DNA of 64,000 bases from Isoetes taiwanensis (GCA_021234155.1 JAJEKV010000047.1:566544-630543); one strand, 5' to 3'; positions 1-9,287 are shown, numbered from the stretch's first letter. Notes: generated by a model not told the origin, from the letters alone. A program made the numbers and translations.

Positions 1-198
1 GCTAGGAGAAAGAGGGAGCGCGAGCGGGAGCTGAGGCGGCAGGAGAGAAGGACAAAGAGAAGAAACGACGGGCCTCGCTGGACCGTCGTTATTGAAGAGC
101 CTCGTGAAGAGGAGGAAGTACAGGAAGGAGGAGACGAGGAGGAGGAGCAGAGCAGGGTGCCGGGGGGTCTTCCAACCCCGACGCTAGACCACCTTACC
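1..198 (+). CDS. Charged low-complexity coding segment, cut by the window edge
   Basis: Frame 1 is open from the first base to about position 289 and encodes a strongly charged stretch: an Arg/Glu/Lys-rich block followed by a run of Glu and Asp. Its GC content and lack of stops match the H3-like frame that follows, but the two differ by a frame. Either this is the upstream part of the same protein, separated by an indel or an unseen splice between about 110 and 200, or it is an out-of-frame shadow. I favour the first because the other two frames contain stops here. No function can be given to the segment; charged tails of this kind are common in chromatin proteins. Confidence 0.4.
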
Positions 199-740
199 CC
201 AAGTGGCCGGAGCCACCGAAGGTGGTCAAAAAGCAGAAGGTGGGAGAACGGGAATTCACGCTCCGCCAGGATCGTGAATTCATGCGCAAGATGAAGGTGT
301 ACCAAGAGTACCTCCGTCGCTGGACGAGGTACAACGACTGGTACTGCCGACAGGAAGTGCAGAGGGCCGTCGAGGGCGGCAGGCCGAAGAAAAACCAGCC
401 TAAGCCACCCCCACCTAGACCGGAAAAACCCAAAAGGGTTCACCACGAGCCAAACAGTGTGGATGCCCGGGTGTTTAGGGAGATCAAGCACTTCCAAATG
501 TGCACAAATCTCCTCATAAGGAAGGCGCCCTTCGAGCGTCTCCTTAGGGAAATTATGCAGGAGTTCCGGACCGATTATAGGGTTACCCCTCTAATGACCC
601 GGGCCCTGCAAGAGGCCGCTGAAGCAGAGCTGGTACAGCTCTTCGAGGAAGGGAATCTCTGTGCCATCCATGCTAAGAGAGTCACCCTTATGCCGAAGGA
701 CATTCACTTAGCACGGAGGATTTGCAGAGAGAGGCCCTAG
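108..740 (+). CDS. Histone H3-fold protein with a long non-canonical N-terminal extension
   Basis: The C-terminal ~90 residues align along their length with the H3 histone fold: [15 protein letters not shown] (alpha-1), [20 protein letters not shown] (alpha-2) and [18 protein letters not shown] (alpha-3). Canonical H3 has the same core (LIRKLPFQRLVREI, HAKRVTIMPKDIQLARRI). Loop 1 between TD and ALQE has the canonical length, whereas CENH3 proteins usually have a longer loop, so centromeric identity is not supported. The ARTKQTARKS tail is absent; a Pro/Lys/Arg-rich region of about 75 residues lies in front. The frame opens at 108 after TGA codons at 93 and 105. The first in-frame ATG is at 282 (153 codons), but the frame before it also reads as protein, so the true start is probably upstream in another frame or exon. 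A stop (TAG) follows at 738. It could be a diverged host H3-like gene or an H3 fold taken up by a mobile element. The fold is secure; the role is unknown. Confidence 0.75.
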   Translation, partial: RGGSTGRRRRGGGAEQGAGGSSNPDARPPYPKWPEPPKVVKKQKVGEREFTLRQDREFMRKMKVYQEYLRRWTRYNDWYCRQEVQRAVEGGRPKKNQPKPPPPRPEKPKRVHHEPNSVDARVFREIKHFQMCTNLLIRKAPFERLLREIMQEFRTDYRVTPLMTRALQEAAEAELVQLFEEGNLCAIHAKRVTLMPKDIHLARRICRERP

Positions 741-866
741 AGCCTCAATTTTGAAATTTTGTTGGACAGATAAGTTTTATTGTAATTGTGTTTTTCCCTA
801 TTAATATAAAAGTTGTCTTCCTCTGTAAGTAGATTTTTTTTTTTTTTGGATGCTTGAAATCTAGGA

Positions 867-872
867 AATAAA
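867..872 (+). terminator. Candidate poly(A) signal AATAAA
   Basis: AATAAA lies about 130 bases after the stop of the H3-fold frame, in AT-rich sequence. It is a plausible polyadenylation signal for that gene; plant signals are loose, so this is weak. Confidence 0.3.
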
Positions 873-977
873 ACCCAATTGTAGTAGAATTCTTTATAGC
901 ATACTTAGGAACACCCTAGAAATCATGACTACAACGGAATTTTGACAAAAAAATCATAAAAAAAAAGCAAAAATTGG

Positions 978-1051
978 GGCAACCGGGTGAGACCGCGCCA
1001 ATGGCCTCTGCGTCCGCGACGCGGGCGCGTTTCGCGTGGATTCACCCGGGT
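978..1051 (+). repeat. CG-rich direct repeat, copy 1
   Basis: A ~74-bp block starting GGCAACCGGGTGAGACCGCG and centred on a palindromic core (GCGTCCGCGACGC). It recurs 201 bp downstream with about 80% identity. Its CG density contrasts with the AT-rich sequence around it. It lies between the H3-fold gene and the promoter of the next ORF. Confidence 0.75.
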
Positions 1052-1178
1052 GCGCCAAAAAGATGCTTTTAGGTGTCAGTTTTGTTCAAAATAAGTTGCT
1101 AGTTAGGTTAGAATTGATCCAATTAGCCATGTTAGCATCTTCAAACTCCAAAAATGACCAAAATTGGCTCCAAATTAG

Positions 1179-1252
1179 GCCAACCGGGTGAGACCGCGCC
1201 AAACGCGTCTGCGTTCGCGACGCGGAGGCCATTCGCGCGGATTCATCGGGTC
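1179..1252 (+). repeat. CG-rich direct repeat, copy 2
   Basis: Second copy of the block at 978-1051, with the core GCGTTCGCGACGC and the same flanking CCAACCGGGTGAGACCGCGCC-type start. It ends about 180 bp before the TATA box of the following ORF, so the pair could be upstream promoter elements or duplicated binding sites. Confidence 0.75.
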
Positions 1253-1430
1253 AGCCCATTTTCGACCCAAATTAGCCAAATTTGACCAAACAAACTGCCA
1301 TGTAGTGTTTCTTGCTTTGTTTTTGCTTAGATTTGCACTTCATGGTAGATCATTTGGACACCCATAGCCATAGAACCAAGGCCTTCCTATGTAGGTACCT
1401 TTTGCACGAATCCCGAGGCCAACCATAGTC

Positions 1431-1438
1431 TATAAAAA
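1431..1438 (+). promoter_or_regulatory. TATA box of the 510-codon ORF
   Basis: TATAAAAA followed by a G-rich stretch, 119 bp upstream of the ATG at 1550. A start of transcription near 1460 would leave a leader of roughly 90 bases. The spacing and the good ATG context (TTAATGGCG) support a real RNA polymerase II unit, independent of the H3-fold gene. Confidence 0.5.
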
Positions 1439-1549
1439 GGGGGCCTCATTTGCCATTTTCCCTTTAACAGAACTGCTTCCAGCCACTTAGGCAATTTTCT
1501 GATTCCTCACTGATCTTTGCAAGCCATTTTCTGCACCCTTCCTTGCTTA

Positions 1550-3082
1550 ATGGCGCCCAGCAACTTTGAGAGATGGTACAATGCTGCAAGCCATATCCAT
1601 CAGCTTCCTGCCGAGCAAGCCTTCTCTGTGTTTGACCACTTGTTTGATCTTCATGCAACCCTGTCTAGAACACCATACTACACAGATATCATGTGCCAAT
1701 ACGACCAACAGGTCCTACCTTGGGAAGTTAGATTACCTCCTAGGGGAGGGAATTGGGTTTCTCTTGAGACACTCACCCAAGCCTTAGGTCGAGAGATGGG
1801 AGGATCCAAAGGCAAGAAGCAGCTATGGGATAGGACTAGGACCATGCCCGATTACATGACCTGCAGACATAATAGGCATAGGTACCTTTCATCTCAGACA
1901 GCCCTTGCCCTCTTCATGCACTATAAGTCAATCAACAAAGTAGGAGAACCTTCCGTTCAACCCTTAGACTTAGCACCACTTGATACCCGTAGGGCCCAGG
2001 ATCAAATCCTCAACATAGATTCCTCTGCGTATGAATACCATGGCACGACGTCAGGGGCACCAGTTCTGCAGATCGACGAAGACTACGAGCAGTTAGGGGA
2101 GCAAAACCCAGAGTGGGAGAGCAGGGAGGCAACAAGGACATGTCAAGGCACGACGACGACATCGAGGAAGAGCCACCGAGCCACCGGTGGCATCCGATTC
2201 ATGTCGCCGATAGTCATCGACGGAGAGGAGTACATTCTAGCAAATGACATCCTCAACTTGTCATCTTGCCAGAGCAGGGACTTGAATCGACGGCGAGCTT
2301 CTAGGCATGATAGCACATGGGAAAAGCACGGACCTCATCGACTATTCATACCGGGAGATTCCAAGGAGTCTGGCGTGAGAGACACTCTTATCTTTGGGGA
2401 GACAATGTCGGACATAGCAGCCTACCGGCCAGATAAGGGAGATCTATCGACAGCGAGGAACCTATCATTTCCGGGAGGAGGAGTTCCAGCAGATACAGAA
2501 AGCAATAATCGTACAAACCAGGGAGGGGCCCAAGCTCAAGCCGCGATTCGAGCCGGGGAGCATGAGGGAAGGGTCCAAAGAAGCATCAACTTGGACAATG
2601 CAACCAGCATGTGGAGAGACCATGAAGATCTTATGGCAGTAGATGCCTACGGCGGAGCGGCTCAAAGGAAGGGCACCGGATCGCGAGGCACGGGTAAAGG
2701 CACGACACTTCGCTACTATCTTCCAGCCCTCAGCCAAGGGCAAATGGTGGTCTTCCACAAGGAGTTCAGTCCAAGGGGGGAAGAATCAGTGGCACTTCTC
2801 ATAGCACTCTCGGGCTTCGGGCAGCATTCAAAGATATATGCCCATGCAGATCACGTCATCCTTTTCAAGAGGTCCGTAGCGCTCCATTGCCTTGACTTCG
2901 CTAGGGGCCACCTCAGGGACGCATCGCTTTCAGTAGTAGCAGCAACGGCACCAGAACTCCCGGAACCGGAGATGACCCGAGCACTAGAAGGAGGATCGAC
3001 AAGGAACATCTTGCGCAACCTCGGCAAAGGCCTCCGATTTAGGGATGTGAAGAATTTCTTTAAGCTTTCAGGAGGCCATTGA
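1550..3082 (+). CDS. 510-aa hypothetical protein of unknown family
   Basis: Open for 510 codons from an ATG in good context (AATGGCG); the frame opens slightly further up but has no earlier ATG. I do not recognise the family. The N-terminal ~150 residues look like a compact domain (FERWYNAASHIHQLPAEQAF; LPPRGGNWVSLETLTQALGR). The middle is charged and low in hydrophobics. The last ~130 residues are again domain-like (LRYYLPALSQGQMVVFHKEF; LIALSGFGQHSKIYAHADHV). A broken relative lies at 8975-9240: IVIDGEEYILANDILNL here matches IIIEGQEYLLLHNIKNL there. In that comparison the reading frame of this copy appears to slip after about 2450, where the next frame (REEEFQQIQ) fits the relative better. 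It may therefore be a decaying gene whose frame happens to stay open. It could be an extra ORF of a large retroelement or a host gene family. Confidence 0.55.
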   Translation: MAPSNFERWYNAASHIHQLPAEQAFSVFDHLFDLHATLSRTPYYTDIMCQYDQQVLPWEVRLPPRGGNWVSLETLTQALGREMGGSKGKKQLWDRTRTMPDYMTCRHNRHRYLSSQTALALFMHYKSINKVGEPSVQPLDLAPLDTRRAQDQILNIDSSAYEYHGTTSGAPVLQIDEDYEQLGEQNPEWESREATRTCQGTTTTSRKSHRATGGIRFMSPIVIDGEEYILANDILNLSSCQSRDLNRRRASRHDSTWEKHGPHRLFIPGDSKESGVRDTLIFGETMSDIAAYRPDKGDLSTARNLSFPGGGVPADTESNNRTNQGGAQAQAAIRAGEHEGRVQRSINLDNATSMWRDHEDLMAVDAYGGAAQRKGTGSRGTGKGTTLRYYLPALSQGQMVVFHKEFSPRGEESVALLIALSGFGQHSKIYAHADHVILFKRSVALHCLDFARGHLRDASLSVVAATAPELPEPEMTRALEGGSTRNILRNLGKGLRFRDVKNFFKLSGGH

Positions 3083-3302
3083 TCAGCTATAAGATTTCCT
3101 TTCAAGTTTTAAATTGTATTAAGTAATCTCCTTGTGATATTATCATGTATTTCATAAAATGTACTTCTATATATTAATGATTTATTATGATCTTGACTTG
3201 TAAGTGGAATTTTCACATGATTTCTTTTGTATCTAACAATAAATTAATTGTAAACGGATATAATTGATGTGTAAACTAAATAACAAGTATTGATGATCAA
3301 CC
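3083..3302. other. AT-rich spacer
   Basis: AT-rich sequence between the 510-codon ORF and the gag remnant. It may hold the 3' UTR of the ORF. I see no LTR or primer-binding site, so the following chromovirus lacks a recognisable 5' end. Confidence 0.4.
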
Positions 3303-3971
3303 CTTGCAGCAAGGAACACCGGCTCAGGTCCTCAAGGCCAAGGCCGACATCACCAGTGGGTACCCAGAAACCTATTTGGACGTGATCAAGATGACAACAA
3401 CGACGAAATGACGCCGGAAGCAATCAACGCAAGGCTCGTCCAGATGAGGAACCAGATGCATCAGCTGATCCACTGGGCCACCCCATTGATGAATGCCCAA
3501 GAATATGCACCTGCTCCACCTCCACCTCCACCACTACCTCAACAAGGCATTGAGGAGGGTCCACAGCAGGAGGGGCAAGACAGCCAAGGAAATGTCAGGG
3601 ACAGGAGAAGGAAAAGGAGAAACGGAAGGACTCCAACACCACCTAGCTCCAGTTCATCGGACACTTCGCATACCCAAGACAGTTCTAGCTCAGAAAGTGA
3701 GTCCGACACTCCACAGGTAAGAGCCAGGGCAAGGAAGGCAGATGACTATCAGAAGAAGGTTGACAGTGCTATGAGCAATGTGTGGAAGACTAGGAAGTTG
3801 GGTCAGTTCTCAGGAAAGGATAGGTCAGATATGGAGGCAGAAGCATGGCTTGACGAAATGGAGGAATTTGGCAACTCTTATAGCATGAAGGACAAGGATA
3901 TAGGGAAAGTTGCTACAGCAAACTTGATAGGAGCAGCACAGGACCGTAAAAGAGTTCAAGGTAGGCGATAG
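3303..3971 (+). pseudogene. Gag remnant (Ty3/gypsy)
   Basis: This frame is open from about 3303 and has an ATG at 3408. It shows a Pro-rich stretch after QEYAPAP, a basic patch (RDRRRKRRNG), a Ser/Asp-rich linker and then the start of a gag capsid domain: LGQFSGKDRSDMEAEAWLDE, which fits the 'F.G......A..W...ME' pattern of plant gypsy gag. The capsid is cut off after about 45 residues. Reading then crosses the deletion joint and stops at 3969. No zinc knuckle remains. In an intact element this protein would form the particle shell and bind the RNA. Confidence 0.75.
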
Positions 3972-4431
3972 CGTGTGGTTGAAGATCAAGGTTAAGCAAG
4001 CTAAGCTTCGGATCGGGAGTTGCAAGAAGCTTGCCCCTAGATGGGCTGGTCCGTTCAAGATTTTGGAAAGGGTGGGCTCCCAAGCCTACAAGTTGGATCT
4101 CCCCGCCCATCTCAAGGTTCACAAGGTTTTCCACGTAAGTTTGTTGAAAAGGCACAATCCCAACCCTGAGGAGGTTTTGGATACTCCAACTTTGTTGGAA
4201 ATGACGGAGGAGCAAGTTGAAATTGTGCCTGAGTTACTTCTTGATAAGTCATTCAAGAAGACTAGGAGGTCTCAGTTCCTCCAGTATTTGGTCAAGTGGA
4301 AGCACTTGCCCGTGGAAGACGCAACATGGGTATTGAAGCAAGATTTGGAGAAGCAATACCCAGAATTTATGAAGGAGTTTGATGGGCGAGTCGTCTCCGA
4401 CTTGGTCGACCCCGACTTGCCAGGAGGTTAG
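3946..4431 (+). pseudogene. Integrase C-terminus plus chromodomain (Ty3/gypsy chromovirus)
   Basis: Starting in a new frame at the deletion joint, this reads FKVGDSVWLK, then LAPRWAGPFKILERVGSQAY and HKVFHVSLLKRH: the GPF/Y module of chromovirus integrases. It ends with a chromodomain (QYLVKWKHLPVEDATWV) that in intact elements directs insertion to chromatin marks. The frame is clean to its stop at 4431, so decay is recent compared with other elements here. The zinc-binding and catalytic D,D,E parts of integrase are gone. Confidence 0.85.
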
Positions 4432-4517
4432 CTTAGTATGTTTCTTAGTTAGCCTCTAGCTCTGGCAGATGTATTCTAGCTAGTGGAATACATATGCCAG
4501 AATCTTGGAACATGGGG

Positions 4518-4870
4518 GCGATGATGAGATAAGCCTTTAAGGCGTTCTCTAGGCCAACATGCACCAAGAGGTGCGCATGACCAATAGGGTCATGCGAGAG
4601 AGGAAGTGAGGCATAGTGCGCGATGATGGGACATCGATCGGATGCTCCCTATGCCACGATGCGGGGCTCGCACACCTGGCCATAGGGGGGTCATGGTGAA
4701 GGTCAAAGTGATCATGTGCGATGATGGGATCGTGAGACGTTCCCTAGCTTAAAACCCTTGGGGCATGATGCACTAGGGGTACTCGGCACCGGGTAACCGA
4801 GTACAAGGTAGCACTTGATCATGGGCGATGATGGGATCATCTTAAATGGTCCTTAAGCTCAAATCCGAAA
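4518..4870 (+). repeat. ~100-bp degenerate tandem repeats in the element's 3' untranslated region
   Basis: The motif GCGATGATGGGAT recurs near 4518, 4620, 4718 and 4824, spaced 99-106 bp, with partly conserved neighbouring words such as 'catgatg' and 'cctaggct-like' blocks. Tandem repeats between integrase and the 3' LTR are known from several plant gypsy lineages. The rest of 4432-5248 is noncoding. Confidence 0.6.
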
Positions 4871-5247
4871 GGGCCATGATCGAGTGCAAGGTATTGGTAA
4901 GGGGGGTGGTCCCCTAAAACCACAAACTTATTAATTAAACTAACGTAATGTGCTCCATGTGCAGGCAAGTGAGAAGGAGCTTCGAGGTGGGGCGCATTAC
5001 GAGAAGATGGGGGAACCATAATTTAGATTATGAACCCTAATAACTTTTATAATAATGTTTTGCATTATTGTAAGAAGTATGTTAAGGCTATATAATTTTG
5101 TATAAGTACAAATATAGCCTAAATTTTGACATTTAACTTTAATAGGAAGCTGATCGTTTAAATTAAACTTAAGTGTATGTCCTGATGTTGTTTTGCAGGA
5201 TAGTTAGGTTCGTCACCTTAGCGCAATGCTGAGGACAGCATTGTCCT

Positions 5248-5260
5248 AAGGGGGGGAGAA
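5248..5260 (+). promoter_or_regulatory. Polypurine tract
   Basis: AAGGGGGGGAGAA directly before the LTR start. It is the expected primer for plus-strand DNA synthesis. The same layout (GTGGGGAGAATATGATGTTCC) occurs at 58233-58253. Confidence 0.8.
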
Positions 5261-5262
5261 TA

Positions 5263-6704
5263 TGACGTTCCAGGGGAATATACGCCATAAACACGTACAT
5301 TCCTGGACCCGTCACCATACAAGTCTACCTAGGTAGCCTTGTATGCCTCAGAAAGTGGCAAGGGGTGCACATCTAAGTTAATTGTTCAACTTAGATAACC
5401 TTAGGATAAGGCCCATTTCCACATGGCCTTATCCTATTGGAGCAACCGCCACATGGCCTCATCCTAGTGGTGCCACATGGCATCCCATGTGGAATATTAG
5501 CTCTAACCCTAACCCTAGACCCATTTCCCTGACCTAGCACCTGAACTCTCATCTACATGCTCGAAACCCCGTTTCGAGCATCGTTCGTTATAGCCTAGCC
5601 TGGAGCAGCAGCCCCTGGAAGGTGTGTAGGATCGTAGAGGGAGCAAGTCTTTGAGCCACTCCAAGGAGCATGGAGACGCCAGGGATGGGAGGAAGCGCTT
5701 CTGGAGGAGGTAGGTTGAGTAGAGTTCATATTAGTTCATCTGGGAGTTAGCACTCCAGATGGGTTAGTATTTCGTAGCTAGAGTAGAGCCACCCTAGAAC
5801 CTTTGTTGAACATATTGAACCCCAATCAAGGAACCCTAACTGATAGTTAGATATGTATGATTAGGTTAAGATGTTCATATGATATTGTTCATGATGATTA
5901 TGGATGATGGTTGATCATGTTGTTTCTCTTGTGTTGGGAAGGGGGGTAGAGACCTAGGGCCATATGTAGTATGCTCCTAGTGTAGATCCCTTAGTTCCTA
6001 TTAGTTGCGGCCTGTGCATAGGAACCCACCGGGCTATGGGAGCTATGATGTGACTCAGCACCACACAACGGGGCTAGGGGCAAGATGGAGGGTGGATCCC
6101 CTGCCGAAAGTGGGGGCGGGGGGGATCCCACGGTGGGCTAGGGCTTATGGTGGGGTCACCTTGTGTGGGCCGAGCATGGGTCCGACACCTCCCTGGGGCA
6201 ATGGTGTCGCCCGCCTCACAAGAGTTGCAAGTGTCGGCTTGGCTCTTGTTTTGGGGGTTCGATGGCAGTGCAATCGTGTGCCGCCCGCGATTCTCTAGCC
6301 GCCCATGGAGCCTCTAGACCCAGGGGAGGGGAGATGTAACCCTTCCTACCTCGCCGGACCGGGGAGATGCAACTTTGGAGTAGTCCCGGATGGGTGATGC
6401 CATGGGATTGCGTGATCCAGAAGGTTAGAGTCATGCCACAGCCTTGATCTAGCCCATGCAAAGTATGCACTGAGGGGCGGATGGAGTGGTCAACCCTAGC
6501 CATTGTCTTATGCCAGCCCCGCCATTGTTATGACTCGGTCTGCTCTATCTTGAGGCCTATCCAGTCAGTCGACTACCCTATGTGTCAGAGCCACGGGTAG
6601 GAGCTCTCCTGTTTTATGATTGGTGATTATGTTCTTTGCCCCCGTGGATATGTGATGGACTACCCTTCGAGGTAGTATTTGTATATATGCCTAGTTAATC
6701 GACA
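5263..6704 (+). mobile_element. LTR, copy 1 (family A, ~1.44 kb)
   Basis: Starts TGACGTTCC after the polypurine tract and ends CGACA, where a second copy begins. Shared blocks with the copy at 6705-7442 include GTCACCATACAAG, GCCACATGGCAT/GCCACGTGGCAT, TATGATTAGGTTAAGATGTT and GAGACCTAG.GCCATATGTAGT. It carries two CCCTAA units near 5505, which are partly kept in the other copies. Small ORFs inside are not convincing. Confidence 0.75.
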
Positions 6705-7442
6705 TATTCCGGATCGCGTCACCATACAAGCCCATCTTCATAGCCTTGTAAAGACATAGATTGTGGCACTAGGGTCATGGCTAAGTTATTCTCATAACTT
6801 AGCCAACCATAGGTAAGCCATTATCCGGATGGGCCTTAACCTATTGGGCACCACCACGGACTCACCCGTTGGTGCCACGTGGCATCCTAAGGTGGACCCT
6901 AACTCATATAGGCATAAACCCTAACCTAGACCTCTTTCTATAGAGCCCAAACTCAAATAGGGGAGACTCACCTACTCCAATTAACGACATAGAACCCCCT
7001 CATTAGAACATCGCTTGCTTTTGTGGCATGAAGGCTCGTAACAAGCGGAGGAGGAAGAAGGTGTTCATGGAGTAGGATGTCGGCATCTCGTCGATGTTGA
7101 GACCCCTATCTAAGAATGGCGGAGGGAGAGCAAGAACTTCGTGGGTATGTAGGAAGGTTTGATAGGATGACCGGAATTAGCATCCGGATGTGCTAGTATC
7201 ACTATCTAGAGTAGAGCCATCCTAGAGCCCATATTCAACATCTTGTACCCAAACCAAGAAACCCTAACTATTAGTTAGATTTGTATGATTAGGTTAAGAT
7301 GTTCTTCTTATGATTATTCTTATGATGTGATGATTATGTGATGATGGTTGATCATGTTTTGCTCCTCTTGTATTGGGAAGGGGGTAGAGACCTAGAGCCA
7401 TATGTAGTATGCTCCTAGAGTAGATCCCTTAGTTCCTATGAG
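6705..7442 (+). mobile_element. LTR, copy 2 (family A), 5'-truncated
   Basis: Directly abuts copy 1. It aligns to copy 1 from its base ~37 onward (ATTCC..CGTCACCATACAAG) through GTTGCGGCC.GTGCATAGGA, with roughly 75% identity. The sequence after 7442 continues the LTR only in patches. It could come from an LTR-LTR joint or a second insertion; the divergence shows the two are not a fresh pair. Confidence 0.7.
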
Positions 7443-8970
7443 TTGCGGCCCGTGCATAGGAGCCCACCAGGCCATCAAGAATGGATGGGCATTAGGGACA
7501 AGCCAAAAGGGCTAGAGGGAAAGAGGAGGGAGGATCCCACTTCCTTAAGTGGGGGCTTCGGGGATCCCATAGTAGGGGCTAGGCAACTTGGGTCAAATAT
7601 TCTAAGGGCCCGAGCATGGGTCCATTGACACCTCTGGGGCCATTGAAAATGGTGTTGCCTTGACTTCGAAGTATTTGTTCAAGAAGCTCGATTTTGGGGG
7701 AGAAATTTCTTGTGCGAATAAAATTGTCTTGCAATTCTCTAGCTCTAAGGCACCTCAAGAACCGGGAAGGGGAGATGCAACCCTTCCATCAACCCCTTAA
7801 CTAGGCAGGGAGATGCAACAATAGTAGTCCCGATGGGTGATGCCATGGGATTACCTCGGGCCAAGATCCGGGAAGGCTAGAGGTAATAGCACGATTTAGC
7901 CAAAAAATATCCATGATTGCTCTTCCAACATGAGGAGGCGGACAAAGTGGTTTTGGATAGCAAAAGTTTGATGCCAGCCAAGGAGGAAGCCTTAGTAACT
8001 AAACTCAAGATTCTAGGAGGCCTAGACGCTCAAAAATCCTTTTGAAGGTAGGTATGAGTTAGAAAGGAGCTCTCATGTTAAATGGAAGGATTATCATCTT
8101 TGCCTTGGTTTGAAATGAGATCAACTTAACCCTGTGACTATATTTGTATGACTTTAAATTGAAATGCTAGTTACGGCAGGTTATCAATTTGCTTAAAAGG
8201 AGCCCATAGGGGAAGAGGATGAAGAAGGGAGTGGTGGTGGCAATGCTTCACCATCCTGATAGCACTAAGGAAGATAACCTCAAGAACATCCTCGGGTGGC
8301 GAAGGAAAGAAGTGAAGGTGATGAGGATGGGCATAAATGAACATGATGACGTAGTGGCCGATCCCTCCCTCATCACTTTTTGTACATAACTAAGTCTTAG
8401 AAAAAATTTGTATTTTTGATGCTGAATATGAACATGTTTTATCTTCACATTTTGAGAATAGGAGCCAATAGGGGAAGGACTTTACTTCAATTTTTCGCTT
8501 AAATATTATATCCCCACTTAAATTCACCTTTTCTCTAAAAACATACTCAAGAAAAAAAATTCTATTTGCAAGGGATGGTCACTTTAAAAAGTCAATTCTC
8601 TCGTTGCAAAAAAAAATTAGTCATTTGGGGAGAAAGGTCAACATCCATAAACAGAAAGAGATATTTCTCTTAATCTCATTTTACCGTCTTCTTGTAAAAA
8701 TAGAGCCCAAACTCAAAAGGGGAATATTCTATTTTGCTCTCACATAGAATGATTACCCCCTCTTAAGGAAGCTAAGCTTATTAGTAGTTAATATGAAGGC
8801 TCAGAACAAGCGGAGGAGGAAGAAGGTGGACATGGATACGATGTAGAAGACCTCATCGATGTTGACCAAAATCTAAGAATGGCAAGCATTAGCCCAAAAG
8901 AACTTCGAAATAAAATGAAGGTTTGAGGATGACAAGGACGTTGTTGTGTGCACATGTTTGGCATCACTTG
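7443..8970. other. Patchwork of LTR family A and the 9247-10800 sequence
   Basis: Short blocks of two unrelated sequences alternate here, each in the correct order. From the 9247-10800 sequence: CAAGAATGGATGGGCATTAG, CCTTCCATCAACCCC, GAAGAGGATGAAGAAGGGAG, and others to 8960. From the LTR: AGTAGTCCCGATGGGTGATG, GCCCGAGCATGGGTCC, and at 8795 CAAGCGGAGGAGGAAGAAGG, which also occurs at 7040. Switches come every 15-60 bases. The ORFs in it are accidental. See the findings for explanations. Confidence 0.7.
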
Positions 8971-8974
8971 ATTA

Positions 8975-9240
8975 ACCATCATCATCGAAGGCCAAGAGTA
9001 CCTCTTGCTACACAACATCAAGAATCTTCCGGAGTGCAGAGACCGAGGATACAGAATGGACGATCTCCTACACCTCTTGCGCCAATATCCCAATCACGAT
9101 GACTTCATCGACCGGAGACACAAGACTTCCCCACCAGCATCCGGGAAACCCACACCTACACGGGGCAATCATCATCGGACATTGAGACCTACAGCAGCAT
9201 CCGACAGATGATGACTCAACAAGAACTGCCTTCGGAGGAA
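8975..9240 (+). pseudogene. Fragment related to the 510-aa hypothetical protein
   Basis: Reads IIIEGQEYLLLHNIKNLPEC, then a basic stretch (RDRGYRMDDLLHLLRQ), matching IVIDGEEYILANDILNLSSC...RD in the ORF at 1550-3082 (residues ~230-260). Downstream DNA still aligns (TCGGACATTGAGACCTAC against TCGGACATAGCAGCCTAC), but the frame shifts: DIETYSSIRQMM and ELPSEEFIAIKNG lie in another frame. Only about 90 codons' worth remains, between the patchwork and the 9247 sequence, so it is a fragment and not a gene. It shows that the unknown family is repeated in the genome. Confidence 0.55.
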
Positions 9241-9287
9241 TTCATCGCCATCAAGAATGGATGGGCATTAGGGACAAGCCGACGAGC

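Larger units (their letters stand above)
3303..6704 (+). mobile_element. Internally deleted Ty3/gypsy chromovirus with 3' LTR
   Basis: The order is gag, integrase C-terminus with chromodomain, a ~100-bp tandem repeat region, polypurine tract and LTR. Protease, reverse transcriptase, RNase H and the integrase core are all missing, because gag is joined directly to the integrase tail near 3940. No 5' LTR is visible upstream, so the element is also 5'-truncated or its 5' LTR is unrecognisable. It cannot be autonomous. The LTR belongs to the family also seen at 6705-7442 and 58245-59480. Confidence 0.8.

Noticed and set aside
108-740. CENH3 (centromeric H3) identity for the H3-fold gene
   Set aside because: Loop 1 has canonical H3 length and the alpha-2 sequence lacks typical CENH3 changes; the unusual tail alone is not evidence.
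5495-5520. Telomeric repeat in LTR copy 1
   Set aside because: Only two CCCTAA units occur, and they are part of the LTR; not an interstitial telomere.
8788-9093. 101-codon minus-strand ORF
   Set aside because: It spans the patchwork and the start of the unknown-family fragment in antisense; no domain is visible.
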